A stretch of 64,000 bases of DNA from Yamagishiella unicocca (GCA_003116995.1 BDSL01000095.1:1-64000), one strand, 5' to 3'; shown: positions 31,411 through 44,065, counted from the first letter of the stretch. Notes: a model not told the origin generated them from the sequence alone. A program made the numbers and translations.

Positions 31411-32967
31411 GCACCACAGCCCCGCGGACTGGCGCTGCTGGCAGGCGGGCTGCAGGTTACCAAGCTGCAGGGTCTCAAGTTCCAAACGTAAAGGCGGCGC
31501 TGACTGCGGCTGCGTCGACCTCGTGACCTATTCACGCAGCAAGGAGCCGCGGGCGTTCTTCAAGCGCGGTGTGTTACATTGTGTAGAAGCACAACCAAAA
31601 CAACCAAGCAGAAGAACCACGCCGAGGAATGAGGCGTGGTTCCGCTAAGTACTCTGCAGCACCAACGGATTTGGTCAGAAGGGCCCTGCGCCCGACCTGA
31701 ATCGCGAGATTCACACGTGTCCCCATCGTTGTCGGAACGAGTGGAAACCGAATCCATGACGCAATCAATCCTAACAGCAACAGAGGCGCTGTAGTTACGG
31801 CAACAGCATACAAGCGGGAACGCAGATGTCCTGGCTCCGGAACCAGTGCCGGTGAAACGTACGTGCCGGCGCTGGGGCGTGGCACCCAGCCAGCTGCACA
31901 GCAGCCGTCCCAACCCGAACAATTATCTCCCTCAGCGCCAGGTGTGGCCACAAATCCTAACTGCCACCCCAGCGCTGTTAGCATGGTGGACGCCCCTTCC
32001 CAACCGCTGACAGAGCAGGAGCCCAGTGGCATTACCAGGGCCGTCGCTTGCCTCTACGGGGCCGGCGCCTCCGCAAGCAGGGCCTCCACTGCTTGCATAC
32101 AAATCTTCCACAAATAAGCACGATTCAGGCCACATGATCTCACGTAGAAACCCCTGCACCTGCGCAGCCCAATCCGCCTCCCAGCCTTCTTGCACACACA
32201 CGGATGCTTGTTCTTAGGTGCAAGCGAACCTGACTGCTGACTAACAAACGTACTGCAAGACCCAATCACTCGCTTGAACCAAAGGAGGGATGAGGGCGAC
32301 TGTGGCAATTCGGTAGAAGGTGGCGGTGCATAGGGCCTCCAGCCCCCCCTATGCGTCATGTGAAAGCATTCTGCATCTTAAACATGTTGCCACGGCTCGA
32401 AGTAACGAGACACCATCGATGAGGACAATGTAAAATGATGATGTATAGGGATTGGCTGCAGGCGCTTGCGGGGGATTGGTCTGCTCAGACAACTGGTGCG
32501 CAATGCGCATTCCTTGAACGGATTGATGGTGAAGGCGCTGGCTGATGGTGGAGGCGCTGGCCTCTGACATAAAATTTTACATCCTATCATCCGTCACCCG
32601 TTGCAGCCGTCATGAACCTGCTGGGAAGACGCACCAGCGGCCTAGCGTGCATTGCCGCACGCAACCACATGCAATGCCCGTGTTGACAGGGAAGGACAGG
32701 TCATGAGGGTACAGGGCGCCCTGTACTATGTCACGACTTCTAGAAGCGGAGGACGAGCGGAGTCGTCTGCTGCTACTTGCGGGCTCTCTGCATATCCTTG
32801 CATTAGGTACATTAGGGGCATCGCAGCCCCGATCCATGTCTCTGACCGTCAAAATAATGTAATCGAATCCAGAACCGGTGATATCCCACATGTACAGCCA
32901 AAGGGCAATGGTGACATCCACAATGCTATTGCCTGGTGGTATCCCTCAACCCTTATTTTGCACCCTC
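31411..32967. other. no recognised gene
   Basis: Minus-strand frames at 31574-32201 contain a hydrophobic stretch (VAVTTAPLLLLGLIASWI) and a peptide-like segment (WEADWAAQVQGFLREIMWP) that could be exons of an unidentified secretory protein. No family or splice pattern could be established. Confidence 0.3.
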
Positions 32968-34761
32968 CTACCTCCCCGGACTCGCCGCCGCCGACACCTC
33001 ACCCATTGTGGCCTCCGAGCACAGCGCATGCAGCACCGCGGTCAAATGCACCAGGCCGACCGCGCCCGTATTATTGAAGTGGAAGCCATCCAATGTTGCA
33101 TCATGAAAAATGCTTGAGGAGCTCCACGTATCTATCAACGGGATGCTGGCGGTGGCATTTTTGCTGCGCCCGTCATCGTCCCACCCTCTGTCCGTTCCAT
33201 GTGTCAAAGTACCCGCCATGACATCCGCAGCCAACCTGTTATACAGGACTAGTTGCGGGTCAGTCCGCCAGTCCTTGTCCGTGAGCTGTAATCTTTCAAT
33301 GTATGATGGCATGTTCGTAGTGATCCAGAACACGCGCACACCATGATTATGCCGCAGGTTCAGCATTTTCCGCTGTACTTGTAGAAGATCCATCACGTAC
33401 TTCACAGCACTTTCTGGCCCAGTCCCAGACATGTATGACGCGGGCCATTGACCAAAGCTGACGAAGGCATCAGTGCAAAGGTGTGCCAACGGGTCCAGAC
33501 CATCGGTGCCGTTGGACTGGGGCCAGTCATAACCCCACCTCATTTGTATGTACGTGGCGCGGTCCGACTTCAGAACCTCTTTTACACCAGCGTAGGCCGT
33601 CTGGAAGCCCTCTAGCCACATGACAAAGCTGTTTTGCAAATAACGTAAATGTGAATCTCCTATAAAGCATACGTGCCTGCTGGGAGGTATACATGCGTTT
33701 GCTGTAATCAGCTCCTGTCGCTCGGCCAGCTTAAGGTGTTGCTGACGCTGATCTCGCTCTTGCGGAATGTTATCATCCGCAGGGAAGCCACTGAAGGAGC
33801 GCATACGACAACCGTGAGGCTGCCAGTACAGTTTAGCAGGGTGTCTACCCTGGACGAACGTCCATCGTTCAGTGGCGTTGCATGGTTCAGACGACCCGCC
33901 CCAGATGCATGTTCGGAGGAGGGGAGCCGCGTCCGCTGGGGGCCACTCACGGAAGCGCCAGCGCCCAGGCAGCGGCCCAGTGTCTGAGCAGAGAGGCAGC
34001 CCGCCGTCACCAGACTCCTGCGAGCTCGGCGCCTCCAAGGACTGGTCTGGCGACAAGCTGACCGCTGCTGCGTCTACTCCATCCGCTGACGGCGGTGCAT
34101 CATCACCAACTAACGTGAAGATAGACATGTCAGGCGCCATAGTCCAGGTCTGGTTCACGATGCCGCCCGATGTGCGGTCGGACGCAGTAATATTAGGTGT
34201 CTGCTGCTGCTGCTGCCTTACGTCCAGAGTCAAATAACCCGCCCAAGGTTTCGCTACCGCCTTACTGCTGCCGGGCTTTATAAAGGAATACTTCAAGTAA
34301 ACCATGAGCAGTTCCACTGAGTAGCGCCCCGGCTGTGGCAGCGCATATGAGGCAAACGCGATGTCTTGCCGGCAGTAAGTGGGCTCAAGCAGCCACATCC
34401 CATCCGGGCCCGTGACACGCAACCGATAGATGGCGGTGCCCAAGAGGTCGAACTCATGAAGGCCAGATGCGTTGTGTTGCTGGCGTCGGCACATCACCAA
34501 TATACCTGAGTGCGAGCCCAGGACGCAGTTAAGGAAGGTCACTGGAAGCGTGCCGCTGTAGTATTTGGTGCAGTTGGCGTAGAGCAGGGACCGGAAGTAT
34601 TTGTAGCAAGACGTCGGTTCATGACTATAAGGAAACAAAGGCGGGCCTACACCCGCATACTCTCCCCAAAGGTTTGCGATAACAGATTGTGAAGCACGTG
34701 GCGCGAAGAGCAGCAATGCCAGAACCCATGGCAGTAGCGGATATCGCGTATGGCGCCACAT
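32968..34761 (-). CDS. secreted SGNH/NXPE-like protein, 597 aa
   Basis: Intronless frame from the ATG at 34761. Residues 1-27 are a signal peptide (YPLLPWVLALLLFA). Residues about 105-185 look like a filamin/Ig-type beta domain (AIYRLRVTGPDGMWLLEPTYC ... GRYSVELLM), followed by a Q-run and a low-complexity linker. The C-terminal half is an SGNH hydrolase/acyltransferase fold: CFIGDSHLRYLQ with GDSH at 368-371, and LDGFHFNNTG with D558 and H561 as the Asp-His pair. An Ig-like domain before an SGNH domain is the layout of NXPE and related PC-esterase proteins, thought to act on cell-surface glycans. N-glycosylation sequons are frequent. The substrate is unknown. Three partial copies of its 5' half follow upstream (34.9-36.5 kb). 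Confidence 0.75.
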   Translation of the reverse strand: MWRHTRYPLLPWVLALLLFAPRASQSVIANLWGEYAGVGPPLFPYSHEPTSCYKYFRSLLYANCTKYYSGTLPVTFLNCVLGSHSGILVMCRRQQHNASGLHEFDLLGTAIYRLRVTGPDGMWLLEPTYCRQDIAFASYALPQPGRYSVELLMVYLKYSFIKPGSSKAVAKPWAGYLTLDVRQQQQQTPNITASDRTSGGIVNQTWTMAPDMSIFTLVGDDAPPSADGVDAAAVSLSPDQSLEAPSSQESGDGGLPLCSDTGPLPGRWRFREWPPADAAPLLRTCIWGGSSEPCNATERWTFVQGRHPAKLYWQPHGCRMRSFSGFPADDNIPQERDQRQQHLKLAERQELITANACIPPSRHVCFIGDSHLRYLQNSFVMWLEGFQTAYAGVKEVLKSDRATYIQMRWGYDWPQSNGTDGLDPLAHLCTDAFVSFGQWPASYMSGTGPESAVKYVMDLLQVQRKMLNLRHNHGVRVFWITTNMPSYIERLQLTDKDWRTDPQLVLYNRLAADVMAGTLTHGTDRGWDDDGRSKNATASIPLIDTWSSSSIFHDATLDGFHFNNTGAVGLVHLTAVLHALCSEATMGEVSAAASPGR

Positions 34762-34879
34762 GACGACGGAGATGTTACGTAAGCAATGAAGAAGTCGACA
34801 GTAATACTTGCCTACTGCTATTGCTGGTGTCAGGACGACCCCTTGGCACCCGCACCCCGTCGGATTAGATTAGATAACA

Positions 34880-36440
34880 TCACAATATGTACATAGGTAC
34901 ATCTATCGTCGGGCGTCTACAATTTCGTACAGTAATACCGTACAATTCCGTACAGTTTCGTACAGTACCACAAACAGTACCCGATGTGCGGTCGGACGCA
35001 GTAATATTAGGTGTCTGCTGCTGCTGCTGCCTTACGTCCAGAGTCAAATAACCCGCCCAAGGTTTCGCTACCGCCTTACTGCTGCCGGGCTTTATAAAGG
35101 AATACTTCAAGTAAACCATACATGAGCAGTTCCACTGAGTAGCGCCCCGGCTGTGGCGGCAGCGCATATGAGCCAAATGCGACGTCTTGCCGGCAGCAGT
35201 AAGTGGGCTCAAGCAGCCACATCCCATCCGGGCCCGTGACACGCAACCGATAGATGGCGGTGCCGAACAGGTCGAACTCATGAAGGCCAGATGCGTTGTG
35301 TTGCTGGCGTCGGCACATCGATCACCAATACACCTGAGTGCGAGCCCAGGATGCAGTTAATAAGGAAGGTCACTGGAAGCGTGTCGCTATAGTATTTGGT
35401 GCAGTTGGCGTAGAGCAGGGACCGGAAGTATTTGTAGCAAGACGTTGTCACGTCATTTCACCGTCATCGACAAATTACCGTCCTTACGAGCTGAGTGGCA
35501 ATTGTCGGTGTTTTCTGTTGGTGCTTCCTGCGTACGGTTATGCTGTTCGTAGATTTTTTCCTGCGTACGGTTATGCTGTTCGTAGATTTGTGTTGTACAC
35601 TAGGTTCGAGTATAAGGAGTCGAGCCAAAGGTGTGTTCCTTGGTCGAGTTTTGTTACTTCGGTTTGCTTCGGCATCATCCGATGAGCAACTAGTAGACCC
35701 CTTTCCTTAGGTTGCGGACCGGCCTAGCGGTCGATGAGCAGCTCTCTCGTGTGACAACGTCGGTTCCTGACTATAAGGAAACAAAGGCGGGCTTACACCC
35801 GCCGCATACTCTCCCCAAAGGTTTGCGATAACAGATTGTGAAGCACGTGGCGCGAAGAGCAGCAATGCCAGAACCCATGGCAGTAGCGGATATCGCGTAT
35901 GGCGCCACATGACGACGGAGATGTTACGTAAGCAATGAAGAAGTCGACAGTAATACTTGCCTACTGCTATTGCTGGTGTCAGGACGACCTCTTGGTACCC
36001 GCACCCCGTCGGATTAGATTAGATAACATCACAATATGTACGTAGGTAGATCTATCGTCGGGCGTCTACAATTTCGTACAGTAATTCCGTACAATTTCGT
36101 ACAGTACCACAGACAGTACCCGATGTGCGGTCGGACGCAGTAATATTAGGTGTCTGCTGCTGCTGCTGCCTTACGTCCAGAGTCAAATAACCCGCCCAAG
36201 GTTTCGCTACCGCCTTACTGCTGCCGGGCTTTATAAAGGAATACTTCAAGTAAACCATGAGCAGTTCCACTGAGTAGCGCCCCGGCTGTGGCGGCAGCGC
36301 ATATGAGCCAAATGCGACGTCTTGCCGGCAGCAGTAAGTGGGCTCAAGCAGCCACATCCCATCCGGGCCCGTGACACGCAACCGATAGATGGCGGTGCCC
36401 AGCAGGTCGAAGTCATGAAGGCCAGACGCTTGTCCGGTTG
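34880..36440 (-). pseudogene. partial tandem copies of the SGNH/NXPE-like gene
   Basis: The word CCGATGTGCGGTCGGACGC begins at 34167, 34982 and 36121. The unit is about 815 bp: the first 200 codons of the gene plus 5' flank to the run of TTCGTACAGTA words. Copy 2 (34984-36120) contains start codon, signal peptide and N-terminal domain but is interrupted by a 311-bp insertion and small indels. Copy 3 diverges after about 36430. Neither copy includes the SGNH active site, so neither can encode the enzyme. Copies are over 95 percent similar by eye, so the duplication is recent. Confidence 0.85.
35446..35756. mobile_element. 311-bp MITE-like insertion
   Basis: The intact gene reads AAGACGTCGG at 34608-34617. 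Copy 2 has AAGACGT, then 311 bp beginning TGTCAC and ending GTGACA, then ACGTCGG. This implies 6-bp terminal inverted repeats and a 4-bp ACGT target duplication (ACGT is itself palindromic, so a 10-bp inverted repeat without duplication cannot be ruled out). Inside, CCTGCGTACGGTTATGCTGT is directly repeated. There is no coding capacity. Confidence 0.8.
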
Positions 36441-39365
36441 TCCCTGGCGGCGGTGTATCACTAGTACACCCGAGTCCGAGCGGTCCGATCTAAACGTCAT
36501 GCATAATTGTAAAGGCGAATGTAGTTACGTCGCCAGGGTAGCTCTGCTTTGCTAATTACCGGTTTACCGTGCAGCGAGCAAACATTCATATTTCGCCGTC
36601 ATAATTTTTTGGATGCATGTCGCGAGCAAGGTCAATGGACAGCGAACAAGAGTCAAGCTGTTCAGGGCTGCAGCAGCAAGTGGACTTCCGAAATGACGGG
36701 CGTTGCATGGACACCGCTGGGCTACTGTAAAAATTCTTCGGGGTGCAACCCCTCACAACCCCTCGCGTACGATCGCGTAACCCTGACAACTTTACATATT
36801 TGTGCGTGGTCTACCCAAACGACATAGTTATGCGCTATAGGCCCTAAAAAATCGCAGGGTTGCGGACTGTGGACCGACAGCAACGCATTCCATTGTGCGG
36901 CAATAAATGCCATTGGTCGCGCTGACTATGTATTGGAGAACATTGTATAACATTTACTTGATAGTTTTTAGCCGCCCCTCGCTATATTACGTCGATGGGA
37001 CGAGATGGTCGCTAAATTACGTCGGTGGGACGAGATGGCATAAGAGTCGTATTCCCCATGCAAATAAATCCGTACACTTTCTGCACAGACATGTCTATGG
37101 CACGCAAGACACATGAACACAATCGCCGATGAATTCTGTATATCAGCATATGTTTCGTTTGGAAGGACGCCCTCCTACACAGGCGCACTGGCATCGGTTA
37201 TTACGACTGCGACCCAGTATAGGGGCCGGCTCAGCATAGAAGGGACAAGAAAAGCGTGCTTCACTGCATGGTATGCAAGCTTTTCAGGCGGCTAAAGTAA
37301 GAATGAGTCTTGCGGAACAGCTGGCGCCGCGATCGAGCGATTCAAGCGAAGTCGCTTCTGGAACTAGTCCGGCCGAATGATAGTGATGGACAGCTGGCCT
37401 TGTTTATTATACAAGAAAGGGCATGAGTTAAGCTTAGGAACTCATGGCTTTGGCAGGCGCGGAGGTCGCACGTTAGCCATTCGGACTTCCAGCGATGCGC
37501 AACGCCTTGTCACGTTGGCAGCTTCCTCTGGTAAGAGCGCCTGCGTCATGGTATGTGGCCTCTCCACAAGCACAGTTGCTGACGGACACCTCCTGCGCTC
37601 TAGGTCGGTCCGCATGTCGCGCATCGCTCGACAAACCCAGCCGCGCTAACTTCCTCCATCCAGTGGTGCCCTCAGAAATGCGTTCAAGTCTTTTCCGCAG
37701 ATTTGCGTTCCTATGCGAGCGAGTCGCCCTGCACTCACGTCCGTTCTTGTTTGTTTGCCTCCCCGTCCGTTCCTGTTTGTTTGCATCCCCGTCGACACTT
37801 TTCTTTGTAAGCCGCTCTTCACCGTTTACATCATTCGGCTCTTTATGTCGTTCTTATTTTATCCTGATGTGCCGTCCTCGTCTCAGCGTGTTAACATAGC
37901 TGCGATGTCGCTCGCTTACATGGCTTCACATCTTCATGTCTTCTCTACTACTGTAACATTCATCCTTTCTTGTATCCTTGCTTTCTGCCTCGTCCAAAGA
38001 CCCCATCTTCATTCCTTCATTTCAGCCGGCCGGTTCCTACTCCACACGCCTCCAACTTTCCAGCAGCCAGCAGTACCAGAGAGGGCAGAAGACGAGAGAC
38101 GATGTAGAGCAGAGACGGTGCTGCAAGCGTTCCAAAAGGTGCGCGACCCCATGACGAGGTCCACAAAAAGAGGACGAGGACCATGGACCGAGGTTGCCGT
38201 GGCTCTGTAGAGCCTTGTGTTAACAGGCATTCTTTAAAGCATGCGGGCCGGACGAGCACAACTCACAGTGCCCAACAGTGCAAGGGGAATAGCAGCATGT
38301 CCATGTTGCCAAATTGGGTTGGCTGTAAACGTATGGCAGCAGATGGGAGGCAATGCATGTAAGGGAGCGCAATGTCCCTACCTGCCAGCATGGACAAGCA
38401 TCGGATGGCAAGACGTGCCTGTTCTAGGGCATCTGACCCCGTATGCTGCAGGCCTCAAAAGGTGCCATTGCGTGCCTAAAACTTAGTGCTCCGTGCCGTC
38501 CCACAGCGACAACTGATTGCGATACGCAAACCTATTTGCATGTTTTTGATCTGCCCATCATCGTCCACAGCATGCAACCACGCTTCTGTAGTGCCATTTA
38601 CGCATCTGTTTGCGGGTCCTTACGCCCTTTGGACTTAGAATCTGCTCGATGTCTGCTGTGGGAGACCACCACATATACATCACGACTACGGATGCGAGTT
38701 AGGTGGGCACCCATTCGCCCTCACACTGCGCATCGGAAGGAACATATCCACGCGTCTATCTAATTCCAGTTAACTCTACGTCGATGTCATCACCCTCGTC
38801 AACGCTGAGCCTGACCCTTCGGCGCTTCACAGCTACGTCCGTTGCCCTCCACGACCCTAGCGTTCATCAAGCGTGGACAGATGATGCATCAGTAGAAGCG
38901 GTGTAGGTGCTACCTTAGGTGCTACCCAAGCTCCCACCAGCTAAACACGTAAGGGCACTCTGGCGGCAATTGCCACGTAGCGGTCGCTATGTGCGCCTGT
39001 TGTAATTTCTCGACTAAGGGACAATTGCAAGAGTGCAGTCCGTTGGCCAGCAGCCAAGTTCGCGGGCGAAAGGAGCCGCGACGGCAGGTTTAAATGCATT
39101 AACCCATGGGCGCAAAAACCGCTTGTCTGTTTAGAGAGCACGACGCTAACGCATGTATATTGCACTGTGTGACTGTGAGCCTATGGCCGTTAGTGACTCC
39201 AGGGGGCCCAACACGCGGATGTCAGAAAGGTCCAATTAAGTTAAGTAGCTGGGACCTGCTTTGTATCAGATGTGCAAAGTTGTTTGTTAATCCGCCCATT
39301 TATCTAGTAGGGCAATGTGTCGTATAGTGTAAAACATTACCGTCAACACGAGAGTTTCTAGCACG
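36441..39365. other. gene-poor stretch
   Basis: Only small structures are seen: a 31-bp tandem repeat (TTACGTCGRTGGGACGAGAT) at about 36978-37040, and a pyrimidine-rich stretch with repeated CCGTCCGTTCCTGTTTGTTT words at 37735-37800. Open frames on both strands are short and show no motif. Confidence 0.4.
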
Positions 39366-42300
39366 ATGGTCTCACCAAGCAGGCCGTCACGCCAGCAGCG
39401 GTGGATTTACCCGTTCACATTGACCCTTTCCTGCATTATCGTTGTCCTTAGGCTTCCTGTAAAAGCCGAAATAGACGCCACACAAGGATGGCATCAGGCA
39501 GCTATGGACAATCTCGGTGTTCGAACAATCAAGCCCATTTTTGCAATTGTCCCGATGACAATTGGCAAACGAAGTAATGTAACAGTCACTTTAACAGTCT
39601 GGCTGAGGCGTATCGGTGGGGCGAAAGGTGCCTGCGACCTTCCCCACCAAGCCAAGGTGTGTCGCCCAGGTACTGCTAGTACAGTGACTCAAGTGTACTG
39701 CACACACGTTGCCTCCATGCCCATTCCTTCCTTCCTGCAACGATGCGCATATTCGTTGAAGCGGGACACACCCCTGGTCCACTCCCTACGGGCATTTGTC
39801 TACGTTGCAACGACACGGTGGCAGTGCTGGGGCTGCATATACCGGCACCTTCGGGGGCGCCAGACATACTTATGCCCATGTGACCCCGCTCCCGAGTCAG
39901 GATGCGATCCGCATGATGGTGTGGGTGGACGACCCTGCGGATTTGAAAATCCGCAAATACGGTCATCTCTGGCTACCGGTGGAGCACCATGTCTGGCAGC
40001 CACGGCTGAGGCTTGAAACAAACGATTCTGGACCGGCGCTCCTGCCAGTGCTCGAGACGACGCCGGAGCAGCTCAGCAAGGTCCCAGAACCGCCGCTGCG
40101 GCCATACGCCTTCCGCATAGACCTGCCAGATGGTGTGGGAAATTGTTTCAAAGTGAGAGTCGAGATGCTTGTCCGCATGCGTGAGTGTGTTCAGCTCGAA
40201 TGTGATATGTGCTTGAGTGCAGACAGGGGGATCTGGCAGTTAGACAGACACCGCGAGTGTGTTCAGCTCGAATGTGATATGTGCTTGAGTGCAGACAGGG
40301 GGATCTGGCAGATAGACAGACACCGCAATCTGCATGTATGTGTGATGCGTGAACTTGCCATGCAAGCATGCCTTGGGATAGCCTGACGGCTGCTGTACCC
40401 GACGCTTTATGTGTCGGGGTGGGACTTCGTGATCGTATTCGTCCCAAGTTGATAGTTCCGGATGTACCCCAAACGTATATGATTTGCATTGATCATGGTG
40501 CACCATCATCGTCCGGTTGACTTGCCTCAAGCATTTAGCTGTAGGCATCGAGCCGCTCCCCGGCCCTGGCCCTGATGGACCAAGGCATCCAATTCAATCC
40601 TCCTTCGTTTGGGCCTCTTCCGCTCACTCTTGGGGTATTCCCGCACCCCCGACATTGCAGGTTTACGAGGAGAGCTTCGGAAGATTCAAACACGCCATTT
40701 GTCTGCCACCTGCAGCCACCGACAATGTGTGTGCCACGCTGGCGCCCGCGCACCAACACACCGCCGCCACGCCCGCGCTGTGGATGGTCATAGGGCCCGT
40801 GCGACACACAGACTCGCCCCGCCACTGGAGCCTCCTGCACGCGCACATTGCTCAGCGGCTGGAGCATTACTTGACGTACCACGTGGCCATGGGAGCATCG
40901 GGGCTGCTGCTGTACGCTGACGAGCTGACCCGTGGCTACCTCCATGAGGACGTTAGGACGGCCGCCATGTTACGGACTGGAACCCTCAGGCAAGGCTCTA
41001 GCACACTGGGCCGTAGGGGGGCAAGGGCGTGGGAACGTGGGGTCAAGCGCGGCCGGTGGGAAAGGGCATGTGCTAAGCCCAGCTGCACCCAGCTGCTTGG
41101 GCCTAACAGCTTTATATTGCAACTACGCTGAGAAGCGTGCGTTCTGGCCCGCTGTACGGCACTGACGCAGTAACTTCTCCGGCCTGGCGTCTCTTCAGGG
41201 TGATGCACACCTGTTCCTGCACTGACCCTCCGAATTCACGGTTCTATGGGCAACATCTTGCAGGTTCATTCACTGGGACTTGCGAGAGCGAGAGCACGAA
41301 GACGACGGGCGGGGCCGCATACTGGGGTACGTGGATTTGCGCAACGTGGGCACGATAATGGCTTGCAGCCCTCACGCCTGGCGAGCCTGGTGGATTCGCT
41401 TAATGGCTTAGCAGCATTTGGGAGCACATTGCGTCCACGACGCTGTTGCAGTTAGCAACGTATTTCCACCGTGTTGGCCAGGTTTTTGTAATCTCCCTAG
41501 GTCAGCGCTCTCGGCAACCCTGACCAATTGCAAGTTGTATCGCCGGCCGCCACCCGCGAATCCATCATAGGTCATCCGCGTGTGTCTTGTGTGTTGCGGC
41601 CTTGGGGGCAGGCCATCCATTGTGACTCCGCCACCATGACTCTTCCACTCCTGCGTGCAGCTACAACTACGACCAAGCACTTGTCGCGGGCCATGCCTTC
41701 CTAGGCCTTTCTGCATGTGGTATGAACCTTATGCTGCTCATGACGGATTTGGATGAGTATCTGTACGCCCCGAAGCCAGGCAATCGCTGGCCACTGCCCC
41801 TCGACAGCTGCATGCCGCGCAGCAGTGGCGGGCAAGGGCCCATCGCCATGTATATCCTCCCTCGGACCGAGCTTCTGTCTACTAAGTACATACCAGCGGA
41901 GGAGTCCGCCCTCTGGGTTCGCAATGCGAGCGGCCCCTCTAGTCAGTTGCAGAGCCAAGCCGTTTCACAGCACCCCCTCCAGCACTACGACTCTATTTCC
42001 CGCAAACCTATGAAGTCGAGACACAACAAGCCAATAACCGTGCCGGCAAGTGAAAGTAAGAGCTGTGGAAACGGGGCGGCTGCGTGGCAGGGGCGACTGG
42101 AACCACTGTTCATCTAATTAAATGCTGCATATGTACCAGCAAGAGCAAAGGCATGGCAAACTTTGCACGCAGAGTGACGGGCCGCGTTGGACAGTCAGGT
42201 TGTGTCATTCTGCCATGTGCTCCACGAGATGCACATGCACAGCGGCTTGTTGGCCCCTTCAACTAGCGCAACACGATAGTACTTGCGGTTTGGTTAAAGG

Positions 42301-42799
42301 CCAGGAGGTACCGTTCGTGTTACGTCGATTTAGGGAGCTCTACAGTCGGTGCCATGCCGCGGATGCCGTTAGATCTAGGCCCAACTCACCAGCTCATCGT
42401 CCGCCGCCCTTAATTGCCACCGCAGTTGTCGCTTTTTTTGTGCACGAAGGTGCTACGCTGCGGCTCCCGGAGGTGAAGCCCGTCGACGCCGATTGTCTAA
42501 TGCTGCTGCACTTACCCAACTACTTCCGCCACCGAACGACGCACGTCACAACGTATGTGAAGCTTAACATGAGCGATTTTCGCGCCTTCGAGCACTGGAT
42601 GTTTGCACAGGACGGCGGCACATTCTTTTCGAGCGCTTTCCACACGACACACGACCGGCCGGCTGAAGGGGGCAGACTGTCAGGATTGCCGGTACCAATT
42701 ATTATTATAGGGTGTGTGCTTGCGATGCTGGCGATGTTCCTTATAATGATAATGCGCCCAAGATCACCAACAGCGCCCGGGCGGAGATGGCGGCAGTAG
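39366..42799 (+). CDS. GT92-like glycosyltransferase gene, multi-exon
   Basis: ATG at 39366 opens a type II membrane protein (anchor WIYPFTLTLSCIIVVL). The frame changes between about 39670 and 39800, probably by an intron (CCCAG/GTACTG at 39668 is a donor). One exon ends GVGNCFK at 40152 before GTGAGA; the next starts at 40661 (CATTGCAG), and both are phase 0. It reads HIAQRLEHYLTYHVAMGASG, the YH-x3-G of GT92 (DUF23). An exon from 41661 has YDQALVAGHAFLGLSACGMN and MTDLDEYL, the acidic metal/nucleotide-sugar motif. A further exon after CACCGCAG (about 42424) gives FVHEGATLRLPEVK and HLPNYFRHR. GT92 enzymes add galactose or other sugars to glycans in the Golgi; the donor here is unknown. Exons between 41000 and 41660 are uncertain, so an assembly of exons is not given and decay cannot be excluded. 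Confidence 0.65.
40183..40326. repeat. 72-bp tandem duplication within an intron
   Basis: GAGTGTGTTCAGCTCGAATG starts at 40183 and 40255, and the two copies differ at one base. The unit is a multiple of three, so it leaves a spurious in-frame 24-residue repeat in the read-through frame, but it lies after the phase-0 donor at 40153. Confidence 0.9.
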
Positions 42800-43979
42800 A
42801 GAAGGCCATTAGCTTCCTCTTCACTGGGGTAATACGTCATCTGGGAGCGCGACTCAAGTGACGTTAATAACTGCCCTCCTATTATCCGCACCTGTCCTTC
42901 CTTTTTGACAAATGGAGGCAAGGGTTGTCGAAGAAGGCAGGGTACTCCCTGTTTGAACGTCGAGCGCATTTATCGATTGGTCAAACCGCTGCTTCTCCAG
43001 TGTTTCCCACTTGCTAAAGCGGGCCGCTGCTGTCGTGGGTTTTCAATGAACCCGTCTAACATGTAGCAGCCGGGCGCGTGGTTTCGGAGTTTTCGTTAGG
43101 AGGAACCCACTGCTACCAGCCGTTCAACCGTAGCGCCCACGGCTAGGATATGTGCATCCGGTGCTGGTGGGCGTTGCGCACGTTAGGGGATGTCATGATG
43201 GCGCGAGGTGAGCTTACGGGTCGTGGCTATCCTCTGCAGGTCCGAGTCAACATATCGGCCGTCTGTGGTGGCGGCGCGTGCAGCCTGGGACTTGGCGGCG
43301 CTCGCGGCGATTGGTGCTGTGGAGGGCGAGTGGCGGTAAATGCCTACCGCTGTGTCCCTGGTAAAATGAGCTGTGGGACTCGGCGTGCGGTAGTTAAGTT
43401 TTAGTCCCGTTTGCGGGGCTTTGCAGTGCTGCGCATCCTGATGGGATAGTGGCCAGCGGCTAGACCTCATTAATATTTTCAGAGTTTTACCAGGCCTTCC
43501 TACCAGCATGAGGAACACTAAGAAACGGTAACATGAAGACAGTTGATACCTGCTGTTGCAGTGTGTGAGCCCGCTAACGCCAGATGAGCTATGGAGGCAT
43601 AAGGGTTCTGGAAGGTGGCAGCCTGCCACGAAAACATCCACAAGGCAAGTACCCAATTCTTTTGGATGTGCGCAGGCTTGCAAATCATGCAGAATTTCAT
43701 CGTTACTTCTATTAGCGGTGGAACTTTGATCGTACATGTGCCTGCTTGTGCTCCGAACAAGTGGCCCTGATACATTGGCGCACAACGCAAAAGCAGCCTG
43801 CCTGCCGCACAATATGAAGCAGTTTCCGATAAAGGTACCATAATTCATCTTCAATCCAACCAATCCATGCCACAACGCTCACCACCATGTAACGTGCAAT
43901 TCGTGTGGCATCTGTGGCCACAAGCTAGGAAGGCACGTTCGATATGGTGGCAGTGCTCTTCCGCGGCACACACTGCTCC
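42800..43979. other. no recognised gene
   Basis: Several minus-strand frames at 43183-43921 contain peptide-like segments (e.g. WIEDELWYLYRKLLHIVRQ) that could be exons, but no family or consistent splice pattern is seen. Confidence 0.35.
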
Positions 43980-44065
43980 TGGGCCCTACAACTTAGCCAA
44001 TCTCGGGCGCCGTCGTACATGATGATCCTCTCATACTGCCTTTCTGAAGCCTTTGTCGTTATTAC
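43980..44065 (-). other. exon-like segment related to 29954-30118
   Basis: The minus strand reads SERQYERIIMYDGARDWLSC, similar to GRQYDRVIMYDSHG at 30.0 kb. No flanking splice sites are convincing here. It is either a short exon of a paralogous gene or a relic. Confidence 0.3.

Noticed and set aside
40183..40326. 24-residue protein repeat RECVQLECDMCLSADRGIWQ
   Set aside because: It lies after a phase-0 donor and before a phase-0 acceptor, so it is most likely intronic.
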